From contig JAJZCX010000001.1 in the NCBI GenBank assembly GCA_021851625.1, positions 1 through 24,357 on the forward strand: DNA of 24,357 nucleotides, given 5' to 3'. Every line of letters begins with the position of its first letter. The stretch's first letter is position 1. A program made the position numbers and the translations under genes. Shown here piece by piece: positions 9,483-18,270 of the stretch. The DNA comes from Acidobacteriota bacterium. Lineage in GTDB: Bacteria; Acidobacteriota; Terriglobia; Terriglobales; Acidobacteriaceae. The notes under the pieces were generated by a model. It ran no database searches and was not told the origin of the DNA. It worked only from the letters and a program-made list of their open reading frames with translations.

Positions 9483-12148
9483 TTACTTCGCTGGAGTGGC
9501 TGGAGTGCCGTTCTTGTCCTTGTTGGAGCCGCCGCCATCTTTAAAGACGCCAAAGACTCTGCCGAAGAATCCCTTTTTCTTTTCTGGTGCTTCGGTCTGC
9601 GTCGGAGCGGGCGTTGCAGGCGTCGTGCCCGTGGCGGTCGTCGTTGCAGGCGTGGATGGCGCAGCGGTTCCGGTGCTGGCTGTAGCCGGAATTGCTGGGG
9701 AGGGTGAGCTTCCACCCAGGCCAAAGATCTTTTGGAAGATGTTGCGCTGGTCGCCGTTGGGATGGTCGCAGGTGGCGGTGGGCTGCGTGCCATCGAGGAA
9801 GGCGGCGTCGTAATCATCCGGGCAGGCAGAGTCGGCGAGCAAGTTGGTTGCGTTGTCGAGCGAGACGATGGAGACGCCCGGCGGTGGATCAAAGTATTTT
9901 GTGTCGGAGTACTGCGGCAACGCCGTGGCGCGCCGCATAAACTCCGCCCAGATGGGAACGGCGGCCTGCGAGCCTTCCAGCTTGAGGTCTGTGTAATCGT
10001 CATTGCCCACCCAGACCACACAAAGCAGATTGCTGGTGAAGCCGGCGAACCATGCGTCGTGCTCGGTGCCGGTTTTTCAGCAGCCGGTGCAGTGAATCCC
10101 AGACCGCGCACGCTGGCGGCGGTGCCGTGGTTGATGACGTCTTCCATCAGGCTGAGCGTGAGGTAAGCCACGCGCGGATCGAGAATCGGCGTGGATTGCG
10201 TGGTGAAGTTGTCCACCACATCGCCATTGGGCGCACGGACGCTGGCGATCATCCACGGCTGCAAGCGAATGCCGCTGTTGGCAAAGAGGGTGTAGGCTCC
10301 GGCGATGTCGAGCGGCGTGGCGTCATAGGTGCCGATGGCCATGGCCGGTGTGGCTTCCACAGAGGTGATGCCCGCCTGATGTGCCAGATTGGCCACGTTG
10401 TCATAGCCGACCATCTGCGCCAGCGCGACGGTGGCGATGTTCTGCGACATCATCAGCCCAAAGCGCGCAGTGATCATGCCATAGACTTCATTTTTGAAGT
10501 TGTGCGGCTCGTACTGTTCCGTGCCGTTGTCAAAGCTGAAGGTCTGGTCGGCATCGTTCAACTGTGTGACGGCGGTGAAGACGCTTTGCTGGCCCGGCAG
10601 AGGAACGCCAGTCAGGCTGCTGTTGAAGGCCGCGGCGTAAACAAACGGCTTGAAGACCGAGCCAGTGGGACGCTTGGCGATGGCGTGGTTCAACTGACTC
10701 ATGCCATAGTTGCTGCCGCCGACCAGTGCCAGCACCTGGCCCGTGTGCGGATCCAGCGCGATGAGCGCCACCTGCGGATAGACAATGTTGGGCTTGACGA
10801 TGACCACGCCCTTGCGCGTGCGATAGGTATTGCGCTTGAGAATGATGGCGTCGGTCTTGCTCATGCCCAGCGCGATGGCCTCCGTGGCCGCGCGCTGCAA
10901 GTCAGGATCGAGCGAGGTGTAGATGTGCAGCCCTTCGCCGTTAATGTCGCGGTCGCCGTAGCGCTGTGTAATCTGATCGCGCACCAGATCGACAAAGTAC
11001 GGCGCTTCGTCTTCATCCACGCTGAAGGGGGCCACGCCCAGCGGTGCTGCCTTGGCTGCCGCGGCCTGCTCTGCGGTGATGGCGTGCGTGCCCACCATGG
11101 CGTCCAGCACCAGATTGCGGCGATCTATTGCGCGGCGGGGATGGCGGTAAGGCGACAAATAACTAGGGCGCTGGATGATGCCGGCCAGCAGCGCGCACTG
11201 CGGCAGCGTCAACTCGCGCACGTCGCGGCCAAAGTAGGCCTGCGCGGCCTCACCCATGCCATTGATGGAAAAGCTGCCACGCTGGCCCAGTGGAATCTCG
11301 TTGGCGTACATCTCGAAGATTTTTTGCTTGCTGAAGCGGTGCTCCAACTGAAAGGTGATGGCGATTTCGATGATCTTGCGTTTGTAGCGCTTCTCTGGCG
11401 AAAGAAAAAATCCGCGCGCCAGTTGCATGGTGATCGTCGAGGCACCCTGGCCTTTATGGCCGGTGCGAATATCCGCGATAAAAGCGCCGATGAGGCGGTA
11501 GTAATTGACGCCGCCATGCTCAAAAAAGCGGCGGTCTTCAATGGCCAAAACGGCCTGCACTAGTTGCGGCGGCAGATCGTCGTAGGTGACCAATCTGCGC
11601 TTGGCTCGGTTCTTGTCGGATAGGCCGGTGACCAGCAACGGCTCCAATTCATAGGAGGCGAGCGGCTGGTGTTTGTCGCCGAGGATCGCGCTGACTACGC
11701 CGTTGGCTGTGAGGATGGTTGCACCATCGGGAGCGTGATAGGACTGCGGGCCAGGTTGAATGTGAATGCTGTCTGTGCCGAGGCTGTAGGTGCCCAGCGG
11801 CGAGGGCGAGCGTTCGCCGTCTTCTGTATATCCGGCGGCGCGTAGGTCGTTGGCGATGGCCTGCACGGTGTATTTTTGCCCGGGGCGCACCTCGCGCGGC
11901 GCGGCGTAGATTTGGGCCGTGTTGGCGAAGATGGGGCCGCTCAGCCGCGCATCGACGACCGTTTTGTATTCGAAATAATAGTGGCCAAAGATGACTGCGC
12001 CGACTGCGCCCAGCACCAGCAGGCAAGCGATGAAAACCGCCGACAGTCCCAGCAGAATTTTGGCATACAGCGGCCAGCGTGCGATGCGCGCGCGCCAAGT
12101 GTTGTTGGGCTGCATCCAAGGTTGCGCGGGTTGGGGAACTATATCCAT
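9483..12148 (-). pseudogene. PBP1B-like bifunctional peptidoglycan synthase, frameshifted at the KTG box
   Basis: Class A penicillin-binding protein, ~888 aa if repaired. From the start: TM anchor ~30-56; a UB2H-like segment (IYAAPREVRPGQ, IANDLRAAGY); a GT51 glycosyltransferase with E204 in AIEDRRFFEHGG, QGASTITMQLAR and RKIIEIA; then a transpeptidase with S497-V-F-K500 and SQN (568-570). At ~10078 the frame breaks. The sequence reads GCTGCTGAAAAACCGGC where one extra G would give GKTGTEHDAWFAG, the KTG box. The remainder (VVWVGNDDYTDLKLEG onward) continues in the shifted frame to a stop at 9483, ending in a Pro/Thr/Ala-rich tail. Unrepaired, the frame runs as nonsense to 9317, into the ATPase gene. 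It is a natural mutation or a one-base sequence error next to a run of five T. The start at 12148 is not firm; 12166 is possible. Confidence 0.85.
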
Positions 12149-12244
12149 GCCGAATTTAATTCGCATCCGCGCGCCCAACCAATGTGCAGCGCGTGGTCCT
12201 ACAGCGGCAGAGAACAAAACAACAGTGCAGTTGTGCGTGCTTGT

Positions 12245-14005
12245 CTACGCAGTCGCCAAGCGTTCGCGCAGCGTTGCGGCTGCGGTGTCGAGGGGCAACT
12301 CTTCACTGGCCAGAGTTGCGCGCGTCACCAGTTCCACTTTACCCTCCGCAACTTTTTTACCCACGTTGATGCGGTAGGGGATGCCTACGAGATCCGCGTC
12401 CTTGAACTTGACGCCCGCGCGTTCATCGCGGTCGTCGAGCAGAACATCCAAGCCATCGGCTTCGAGTTCTGCGGCCAGCTTCTCCGCAGCCTGCATCAGC
12501 GCGGCGTCGGTCACGTTGGTTACCGTAACCACAACGCTGAACGGTGCAATCGACGGCGGCAGCCAGAAGCCATTGGCGTCGTTGCATTGCTCAACAGCAG
12601 CGGTCAGGATGCGCTCAATGCCAATGCCGTAGCTGCCCATGATCGGCGTAACTTCCTTGCCGTTGGGGTCGAGCACGCGCGCGCCCATACTCTCAGAATA
12701 CTTATAGCCCAGCTTGAAGATGTGACCAACCTCAACGGCCTTGCCCAAGCGCAGCGGCGCGTCGCACTGCGGGCAGCCTTCTCCCGCGTTCACGTTGCGA
12801 ATGTCGGCGGAAATCGTCCATTGGAAATCGCGGCCCGGCGTAACGTTGCGCAGATGGTAGTCGGTTTCGTTCGCGCCGCAGATCATGTTGGTGCGGCCTT
12901 CGAGCGCGCGGTCGAGAATGACCGTCAAGCCGCCGCTCATTATTTTTGCAGCAGGCTGCAAACCAATCGGGCCAAGAAATCCGGCGGGTGCGTGAAGATG
13001 CGCTTGCAACTCGTCTGCTTGCATGGGGCGCACTTGCGCAGCGCTCAGCACGGCTAGCAGTTTGGTTTCGTTGACAGCGTGGTCGCCGCGCAAAAATACG
13101 GCCACGGGCAGCCACGCGGATTTCCCAGCGGCGTCAATCTTCTCCGCCATGTAGGCCACGCATTTGATGTCCTGCGCCTCAGTCACCTTAAGGAACGCGG
13201 TGACATCCGCAATGGAGCCGATGCCGGGCGTGTGTATTTTTTCGGGCTTGCCGTCGCCGGTCGGTGCAAGCTCCTGCACGGGAGCCAGCTTCGACGTTGC
13301 CTTTTCCAGATTGGCCGCGTAGCCGCATTGCGCGCAGCTTGCGATTAGGTCTTCGCCCGCCTCGGTGTAGACCATAAACTCCTGCGACTGGCTGCCACCC
13401 ATCGAGCCGGAGTCGGCATCGACGGCGACGAATTGCAAGCCGCAGCGCGAGAAGATATTGCGATAGGCGCGGTCATGCTTGGCGTAGCTTGCGTCCAGAC
13501 CCGCAGCGTCCAAGTCAAAGGAGTAGGCATCCTTCATCAAAAACTGGCGCACGCGCAGCAGGCCGGATTTCGGGCGCGGCTCATCGCGGAACTTGGTCTG
13601 AATCTGATACCAGATTTGCGGCAGTTGTTTGTAGCTGCGCAGTTCCTTGCGCGCGATTTCGGTCATCACCTCTTCGTGCGTCATGCCCAGGCACAGGTCG
13701 GCACCCTTGCGATCTTTCAGGCGGAACATGTTGTCGCCCATGCCCGTCCAGCGACCACTCTGCTCCCAGAGTTCGCGGGGCAGTAGCGCGGGCAGCAAAA
13801 ATTCCTGCCCAATGGTGTCCATCTCCGCGCGCACGATGCCGACGATCTTGTTGATGGAGCGCTGGCCAAGAAAGAGATACGAATAGATGCCCGCTGAAAG
13901 CTGGCGGATGTATCCGGCGCGCACGAGAAACTTGTGGCTGGCGACCTCGGCGTCGGCAGGCGCTTCTCGCAATGTGGGCAAAAAAAGTTTCGACCAGCGG
14001 TGCAT
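12245..14005 (-). CDS. proS: Prolyl-tRNA synthetase, bacterial type
   Basis: 586 aa, slightly longer than E. coli ProS (572). It charges tRNA-Pro with proline in the cytoplasm. The N-terminus MHRWSKLFLPTLREAP is typical. The catalytic core has GMTHEE (107-112), motif 2 at FRDEPRPKSGLLRVRQF (139-155) and motif 3 at GSYGIGIER (457-465). Between motifs 2 and 3, residues ~225-400 form the INS editing domain (GDHAVNETKL 308-317), flanked by CAQC (224-227) and CPQC (411-414), possible metal sites. The anticodon-binding domain follows (TVTNVTD, DDRDERAGVKFKDADLVGIP). The ATG at 14005 matches the family start; AAGGA lies ~13 nt upstream, rather far. A -10-like TAGAAT is at plus 14041-14046, with no convincing -35. 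Confidence 0.96.
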   Translation of the reverse strand: MHRWSKLFLPTLREAPADAEVASHKFLVRAGYIRQLSAGIYSYLFLGQRSINKIVGIVRAEMDTIGQEFLLPALLPRELWEQSGRWTGMGDNMFRLKDRKGADLCLGMTHEEVMTEIARKELRSYKQLPQIWYQIQTKFRDEPRPKSGLLRVRQFLMKDAYSFDLDAAGLDASYAKHDRAYRNIFSRCGLQFVAVDADSGSMGGSQSQEFMVYTEAGEDLIASCAQCGYAANLEKATSKLAPVQELAPTGDGKPEKIHTPGIGSIADVTAFLKVTEAQDIKCVAYMAEKIDAAGKSAWLPVAVFLRGDHAVNETKLLAVLSAAQVRPMQADELQAHLHAPAGFLGPIGLQPAAKIMSGGLTVILDRALEGRTNMICGANETDYHLRNVTPGRDFQWTISADIRNVNAGEGCPQCDAPLRLGKAVEVGHIFKLGYKYSESMGARVLDPNGKEVTPIMGSYGIGIERILTAAVEQCNDANGFWLPPSIAPFSVVVTVTNVTDAALMQAAEKLAAELEADGLDVLLDDRDERAGVKFKDADLVGIPYRINVGKKVAEGKVELVTRATLASEELPLDTAAATLRERLATA

Positions 14006-14147
14006 GTGGGTGAAAGAGTCCTTCGATCAGAATCCATTTCATTCTACCTGTTGCGGGTGCGCCTTCTGTCTGAAGTGACAGGATTGGAATGCAGCCACGT
14101 TGCAAGCTGTGTCCTTACGAACGAACACTCCGCACAACAAATACTTT

Positions 14148-14289
14148 GTCATTCCGAGCGAACGTAGTGAGTCGAGGAATCTGCGGTTGGTGGGGTCCCC
14201 CATTCTAATCACGCACATTGCGAAGCGCGGGAGGCGAACCGCAGATCCCTCCACTGCGTCCGCCGATGGCGGACTTCGGTCGGGATGAC
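14148..14289. repeat. Intergenic repeat, GTCATTCCGAGCG...CGGGATGAC type
   Basis: The element begins GTCATTCCGAGCG and ends TCGGTCGGGATGAC, so its ends form an imperfect inverted repeat. It contains TCGAGGAATCTGCGG, and later a mirrored GAACCGCAGATCCCTCC. Its right part (14232-14290) matches 18194-18252 at about 55 of 59 positions, including a hairpin GTCCGCC-GAT-GGCGGAC. It sits in the 445-nt gap between proS and kdsD. Elements of this look are dispersed in acidobacterial genomes (recollection). It encodes nothing credible; a structured RNA or terminator role is possible. Confidence 0.7.
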
Positions 14290-14325
14290 AAATCCTCACA
14301 AATACACTTGTCCTTCTGGGCGAAG

Positions 14326-14443
14326 ACTCCGCACAACAAATACCGTGTCATTCCGAACGAAAACAACGCACCACAAACACTTTGTCATTTCGAGCGGAGC
14401 GCAGCGGAGTTGAGGAATCTGCGGTTGGTTGCGCATGGCAACC
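14326..14443. repeat. Partial, degenerate copies of the same intergenic repeat
   Basis: The flank ACTCCGCACAACAAATAC seen at 14127 recurs at 14326, each time followed by GTCATTCCGA. A third unit at ~14384 reads GTCATTTCGAGCGG and continues to TGAGGAATCTGCGGTTGGT, matching the left arm of the 14148 element. It ends in a small hairpin, GGTTGC-gcatg-GCAACC (14427-14443), 7 nt beyond the kdsD stop. No U-tract follows, so intrinsic termination is doubtful. The rest of the 14006-14450 gap holds only the proS leader. Confidence 0.55.
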
Positions 14444-14450
14444 ATGGCCG

Positions 14451-15449
14451 TTAGAACAACTCCAGCCCCCACAGATCATGCAGGTGCAGCACGCCTTCCA
14501 CGCGGCCCTTTGCATCGGTGACGACCAGCGCGGTGATCTTGCGGTGCTCCATGCGATGCAGTGCTTCGGCGGCAAACTCATCGGCAGCGATGGTGAGCGG
14601 ATTGCGGTGCATCACTTCGCCCGCAGTGTGGCGCAGCGCCTCGGCCCCTTCGCGCTCCAGCAGGCGGCGCAGGTCGCCGTCACTGATTAGGCCGACGAGC
14701 GTATCCCCTTCGGCCACCGTGGTCATGCCGAGGCCCTTGCGCGACATCTCATAGATGACGTCCTTCATGGGCGCATTCGATGCAACGCGCGGGATGGCAT
14801 CGCCGGTGTGCATTTTTTGCGCCACGCGCAGTAGTTGCCTGCCCAGCCTGCCGCCGGGATGCAGATGCGCAAAGTCTTCGGCGCGAAACCCCTTGCGCTG
14901 TGAGACGGCGATGGCCAGTGCATCGCCCAACGCGAGCATGGTGGTGGTGGAGGCCGTCGGTGCCAGGTTCAAGTCGCAGGCCTCCTGCGCCACGGAGCAA
15001 TCCAGGGCCACGTCGCTGGCCAGCGCCAGCGTGGAGCGCGGATTGCACGTGAAGCTGATGAGCGCGTCGCCCAGACGCTTGAGCATTTCCAGCAGCAAAA
15101 GAATCTCTTCTGTCTCACCGCTGGCCGAGAGCGCGAGCACCACATCACCATGCGCCAACATGCCCAGGTCGCCGTGGCGAGCCTCCGCTGGATGCAAAAA
15201 CAGCGCCGGGCTGCCCGTGGAGCTAAGCGTGGCCGCAATCTTTTGCGCGATGATGCCGCTCTTGCCCATGCCGGTGACGACAACACGTCCGCGCGATTGT
15301 CCGCAGGCCAGCAAAACTTCCACGGCGCGCGCGAAGTTCGCGGCCATGGGGCCTTCCAAGCGCGCGGCCAGCGCCAGCAGGGCTTCGGCTTCAATGCGCA
15401 CCAAGCGGCTGGGTGCGGAGCCTTCGGATTGGCCAGATGCGTGGGGCAT
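14451..15449 (-). CDS. kdsD: Arabinose-5-phosphate isomerase (KdsD)
   Basis: 332 aa, matching the usual ~328. It converts ribulose-5-phosphate to arabinose-5-phosphate, the entry to Kdo for lipopolysaccharide. The SIS domain (~40-185) has TGMGKSG (59-65), HPAEARHGDLG (86-96), SASGETEEI (108-116) and APTASTTTMLALGDALA (163-179). HPGGRLG (197-203) links to two CBS domains (~213-268 with LVGLISDGDLRRLL, and ~276-332 with VTDAKGRVEGVLHLHDLWG). All the conserved family blocks are present. The ATG at 15449 gives family length, but no clear Shine-Dalgarno precedes it; a longer frame to a TTG at 15560 is unlikely. It is divergent from the tlpA-like gene across a 152-nt gap. No other Kdo gene is in view. 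Confidence 0.94.
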   Translation of the reverse strand: MPHASGQSEGSAPSRLVRIEAEALLALAARLEGPMAANFARAVEVLLACGQSRGRVVVTGMGKSGIIAQKIAATLSSTGSPALFLHPAEARHGDLGMLAHGDVVLALSASGETEEILLLLEMLKRLGDALISFTCNPRSTLALASDVALDCSVAQEACDLNLAPTASTTTMLALGDALAIAVSQRKGFRAEDFAHLHPGGRLGRQLLRVAQKMHTGDAIPRVASNAPMKDVIYEMSRKGLGMTTVAEGDTLVGLISDGDLRRLLEREGAEALRHTAGEVMHRNPLTIAADEFAAEALHRMEHRKITALVVTDAKGRVEGVLHLHDLWGLELF

Positions 15450-15570
15450 GGCTGCGTACAAGGAGTGGAAAACGCTTTGATGGTACCAGAATTGCACTTC
15501 GCAACGCGCCTGTGCTGTGAGTGGGAACACGACGGGTGCGTTGCAGTAGACTGGCAGCAAGGCGTGTTGC

Positions 15571-15587
15571 GCCGCGCGCTGCGCGGC
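15571..15587. repeat. GC-rich hairpin just upstream of the tlpA-like gene's ribosome-binding site
   Basis: GCCGCGC (15571-15577) and GCGCGGC (15581-15587) pair perfectly around a 3-nt loop, ending 3 nt before AGGAGG (15591-15596). If transcribed in the leader, such a stem could affect ribosome access. There is no other support. Confidence 0.35.
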
Positions 15588-15601
15588 AGCAGGAGGTTTG
15601 C

Positions 15602-16237
15602 ATGCGAAGAAATGCAGTCGTTGTTTTGGGATTGGTCATCGGCATTACGTTGATGCTTTGGTCGGGTGTGATGGCCTATCGCGAGCGCAGAGCCGCGTCG
15701 ATGCAGGCTCCGCAGCCCGTGGCGCTGGTGCCGGAGGGAGCCAATCCGGACACGGTGGATGCGGCCAGCGCCGATCCGAATTCGCCGCAAGCGCAGGGGC
15801 TGCCGGATATGCGCGGTAAGCTGGCACCGGGCTTCACGCTGAAGACGCCGGAGGGCAAGTCCGTCTCACTCGCCGATTACAAAGGCAAGGCGGTGCTCAT
15901 CAACTTCTGGGCCACATGGTGCGCGCCTTGCAAGCTGGAGATGCCGTGGCTGATCGATTTGCAAAAACAATACGCCGCGCAGGGATTTACCGTGCTCGGT
16001 GTCTCCGAGGACGATCCTCCATTTGCGCAGGTGGGCGTGTTTGCGCAGAAGATGGGCGTCAACTATCCCGTGGTGGTGGCCAATGATGCAGTGAACCATG
16101 CCTACGGGAATGTGGATGGCTTGCCGACCTCCTATTATGTTGGGCGCGATGGAAAAATTGTTGCCGAGACGGCAGGGCTAATCTCCAAGGACGACATTGA
16201 AGCCAACATCAAAAAGATTTTGGCGACCAAGGGTTAA
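15602..16237 (+). CDS. TlpA/ResA-like membrane-anchored thioredoxin
   Basis: 211 aa. One N-terminal membrane segment (~6-24, VVVLGLVIGITLMLW) anchors it with the thioredoxin fold outside the membrane. After a Pro/Ala-rich linker (~32-70), LAPGFTLKTPEGKSVSL begins the AhpC/TSA-Redoxin-type domain. The active site is WCAPC (C107 and C110) in NFWATWCAPCK. GLPTSYYVGRDGKIV carries the cis-proline loop. It likely reduces periplasmic disulfides or cytochrome c cysteines. The ATG at 15602 is fixed by AGGAGG 5 nt upstream; 27 upstream in-frame codons are rejected. The next gene starts 11 nt after its stop and encodes a DsbD-alpha-like domain, which fits a shared thiol-redox role. Confidence 0.92.
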   Translation: MRRNAVVVLGLVIGITLMLWSGVMAYRERRAASMQAPQPVALVPEGANPDTVDAASADPNSPQAQGLPDMRGKLAPGFTLKTPEGKSVSLADYKGKAVLINFWATWCAPCKLEMPWLIDLQKQYAAQGFTVLGVSEDDPPFAQVGVFAQKMGVNYPVVVANDAVNHAYGNVDGLPTSYYVGRDGKIVAETAGLISKDDIEANIKKILATKG

Positions 16238-16248
16238 CGGAGCGCGCA

Positions 16249-16797
16249 ATGCGGAGCAATATCCAGCGCAAACGGAGTGGCAGTGTAGGAGTTTTGTTCG
16301 CGTTCTTCTGCGCGGCGGGCGCAGGTCTGCTATGGGCGCAGCAGTCTGGTTGGCAGCCGCACGATGCAGGGCTGGGACTGCGCGGAGCATCCAGTGCTGA
16401 AAAAGGTTGGGTGCAGTTGGAGTCGCCCACGCAGATTGCTTTGCAGCCGCGACGCGCGCAAACCGTGGACTTGGAATTTTTGATTCAGGATGGGCTGCAT
16501 ATCAACGCGCACCAGCCGCGTTCGCCCTATCTGATTCCGACGACGCTGACGCTTTCTGCTCCGGCGGGCGTGCGTGTGCTGGGTGTGGAGTATCCACAGG
16601 CCAAGGATTACCACTTCGCTTTTTCGCCCAAGGATGCGCTGAGCGTTTACACCGGCAGCCTGCACATTCTTGTGCATCTGCGCGCGCAGCCCGGCGCGTT
16701 TGCCATGCCTGCATCGCTACGCTATCAGGCCTGCGACAATCACATGTGCAATCCGCCGAAGACGCTCACCTTTACGTTGCATGGCGTGGCAAAATAA
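16249..16797 (+). CDS. Stand-alone DsbD N-terminal (alpha) domain protein, secreted
   Basis: 182 aa. A basic N-terminus and hydrophobic core (~13-30, VLFAFFCAAGAGLLWA) form a signal peptide with possible cleavage after WAQ. The mature domain contains QDGLHINAHQPRSPYLIPT and ends with RYQACDNHMCNPPKTLTF, the hallmark of the DsbD N-terminal domain. C162 and C167 would be the redox pair (CX4C here; CX5C in E. coli DsbD). The eight-helix membrane part and C-terminal thioredoxin domain of DsbD are absent: the protein stops after the domain. In DsbD this domain passes electrons to periplasmic partners; here the adjacent TlpA-like protein is a candidate partner (inference). GGAG lies ~6 nt before the ATG; spacing to the tlpA-like gene is 11 nt. 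Confidence 0.85.
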   Translation: MRSNIQRKRSGSVGVLFAFFCAAGAGLLWAQQSGWQPHDAGLGLRGASSAEKGWVQLESPTQIALQPRRAQTVDLEFLIQDGLHINAHQPRSPYLIPTTLTLSAPAGVRVLGVEYPQAKDYHFAFSPKDALSVYTGSLHILVHLRAQPGAFAMPASLRYQACDNHMCNPPKTLTFTLHGVAK

Positions 16798-16828
16798 AAA
16801 ATCAATTTCACGCGAGAGAAAAAATCGA

Positions 16829-18109
16829 ATGACGCAACCGAACGCGCAGCATCCCTCCATCGCCAGCACGTTGACCTTTGAACAAAAACTGGATCGACTG
16901 GCCGAGGTGGCCGTGCGCATCGGCTTGGGCCTGGGCGCAAGCAACGGCCCGGTACAGGAGTTGGTGATGACCGCCTCCACCGACGCGCTGCCCTTGGCGC
17001 GGCGCATCACGGAGCAAGCATACAAAGCGGGCACTGTGCTGGTGACCACGATGCTCTCCGACGAAGCGCTGGCGCTGGCGCGGTACCGCAATGCGCCGGA
17101 TGCAAGTTTTGATCGCGTGGCGCAGTGGTTGCAAGATGGCATCGCCACGGCCTATCGCAGCGGCGCGGCACGGCTGGCGATTGCCGGTGGCAATCCAGCG
17201 CTGCTCGCAAATGAAGATCCAGCCAAGGTTGGGCGCGCCAACGCTGCATTTTCCAAGGCCAGCAAACCGGCGATGGAGTTGATCACGCGCCACGAGATCA
17301 ACTGGACGATCGTTGCCAGCGCCACACCCGCTTGGGCGCGCGCTGTCTTTCCTGATCTGCCAGAAGAGGCTGCCATCGCTCGTCTGTGGGATGCGATTTT
17401 CGCGGCCTCGCGCGCCGATGTGGCCGATCCTGTGGCTGCCTGGCAGGCGCACGGAGCGTATCTAAAGGAGCGCGTGGATTTCTTAAACCAGCGGCGCTAT
17501 GCCGCGCTCCATTTTCGCGGACCGGGAACCGATCTGCGCGTGGGGTTGGCCGACGATCATCTCTGGGCCGGCGGCGGCACGCGTGCGGGCAATGGCGTCT
17601 TCTGCCAGCCGAACATTCCCACGGAAGAGGTCTTCACCACGCCGCACAAAGATCGCGTGGATGGCTTCGTGCGCAGCAGCAAACCGCTTTCGCATCAGGG
17701 CACATTGATTGAGGAAATCTCCGTGCGCTTTGAAAAAGGTCGCGTCGTCGAGGCCAACGCCAAGGCGGGCAAAGAGGTGCTGGAGCGCATGATCAGTACC
17801 GACGAAGGCGCACGCAAGCTCGGCGAAGTGGCGTTGGTGCCGCACTCCTCGCCGATTGCGCAGAGCGGCGTATTGTTTTGGAACACGCTCTTCGACGAAA
17901 ATGCGGCCAGCCACATTGCGCTGGGCCAGGCGTACAGCACTTGCCTGATCGGCGGCGAAAAAATGGACGAGGCCACGCTGGCTTCAAAGGGGGCCAACGC
18001 TAGCCTCATTCACGTGGATTGGATGATCGGTTCCGGCGTGATGGACGTAGACGGCATTCGCGCCGATGGTTCCTCCGAACCCCTGATGCGCCAAGGCGAG
18101 TGGGTGTAG
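16829..18109 (+). CDS. M29-family metallo-aminopeptidase
   Basis: 426 aa, typical for M29 (AmpS/PepS/aminopeptidase T). Residues ~15-215 form the N-terminal domain. The metal-binding C-terminal half starts at HFRGPGTDLRVGL (228-240), then FCQPNIPTEEVFTTP (258-272) with the ligand glutamate, GEVALVP (332-338, E333), SHIALG (361-366, H362) and HVDWMIGSG (395-403, H395 and D397). All expected acidic and histidine ligands appear present. No signal peptide is seen, so it is cytoplasmic and removes N-terminal residues from peptides. The ATG at 16829 follows a GAGAGA-like site and lies 31 nt after the DsbD-alpha-like gene, so it may share its transcript, though the functional link is unclear. 53 upstream in-frame codons overlap the previous gene and are rejected. 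Confidence 0.93.
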   Translation: MTQPNAQHPSIASTLTFEQKLDRLAEVAVRIGLGLGASNGPVQELVMTASTDALPLARRITEQAYKAGTVLVTTMLSDEALALARYRNAPDASFDRVAQWLQDGIATAYRSGAARLAIAGGNPALLANEDPAKVGRANAAFSKASKPAMELITRHEINWTIVASATPAWARAVFPDLPEEAAIARLWDAIFAASRADVADPVAAWQAHGAYLKERVDFLNQRRYAALHFRGPGTDLRVGLADDHLWAGGGTRAGNGVFCQPNIPTEEVFTTPHKDRVDGFVRSSKPLSHQGTLIEEISVRFEKGRVVEANAKAGKEVLERMISTDEGARKLGEVALVPHSSPIAQSGVLFWNTLFDENAASHIALGQAYSTCLIGGEKMDEATLASKGANASLIHVDWMIGSGVMDVDGIRADGSSEPLMRQGEWV

Positions 18110-18129
18110 GCCTCTTATCTCAACACGAT

Positions 18130-18251
18130 GTCATTCCGAGCGCAGGCTGTGCAGTAGCCGCAGTCCAGGAATCTTCGGTTCCATTTCGTGTGTAGGCGAA
18201 CCGCATATCCCTCCACTGCGTCCGCCTGCGGCGGACTTCGGTCGGGATGAC
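18130..18251. repeat. Second full copy of the GTCATTCCGAGCG...CGGGATGAC intergenic repeat
   Basis: Begins GTCATTCCGAGCG and ends TCGGTCGGGATGAC like the 14148-14289 copy, but the middle differs (GGAATCTTCGGTTCCATTTC). The right-hand 59 nt match the other copy except at four positions, three of them in the loop of the hairpin GTCCGCC-TGC-GGCGGAC. It lies in the 365-nt gap between the convergent aminopeptidase and gltX genes. Confidence 0.7.
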
Positions 18252-18270
18252 AATTTCTCATTGACAGAGA

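Noticed and set aside
10070..10080. Programmed ribosomal frameshifting in the PBP gene
   Set aside because: There is no good slippery heptamer with a downstream structure, and the position is inside a catalytic box; mutation or sequence error is simpler.
10052..11563. 503-codon plus-strand frame opposite the PBP gene
   Set aside because: It is antisense to glycosyltransferase and transpeptidase motifs and has no ribosome site or recognisable domain.
14148..14443. CRISPR array in the repeat-bearing gap
   Set aside because: Repeats are not evenly spaced, spacers are not of constant length, and no cas gene is present; the units are dispersed palindromic elements.
14100..14454. Short frames (14100-14288, 14218-14454 and others) within the intergenic repeats
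   Set aside because: Their products come from the repeat sequence itself, without ribosome sites or conserved protein features.
15450..15560. N-terminal extension of KdsD to a TTG at 15560
   Set aside because: No ribosome site, the extra 37 residues are not KdsD-like, and the family length fits the ATG at 15449.
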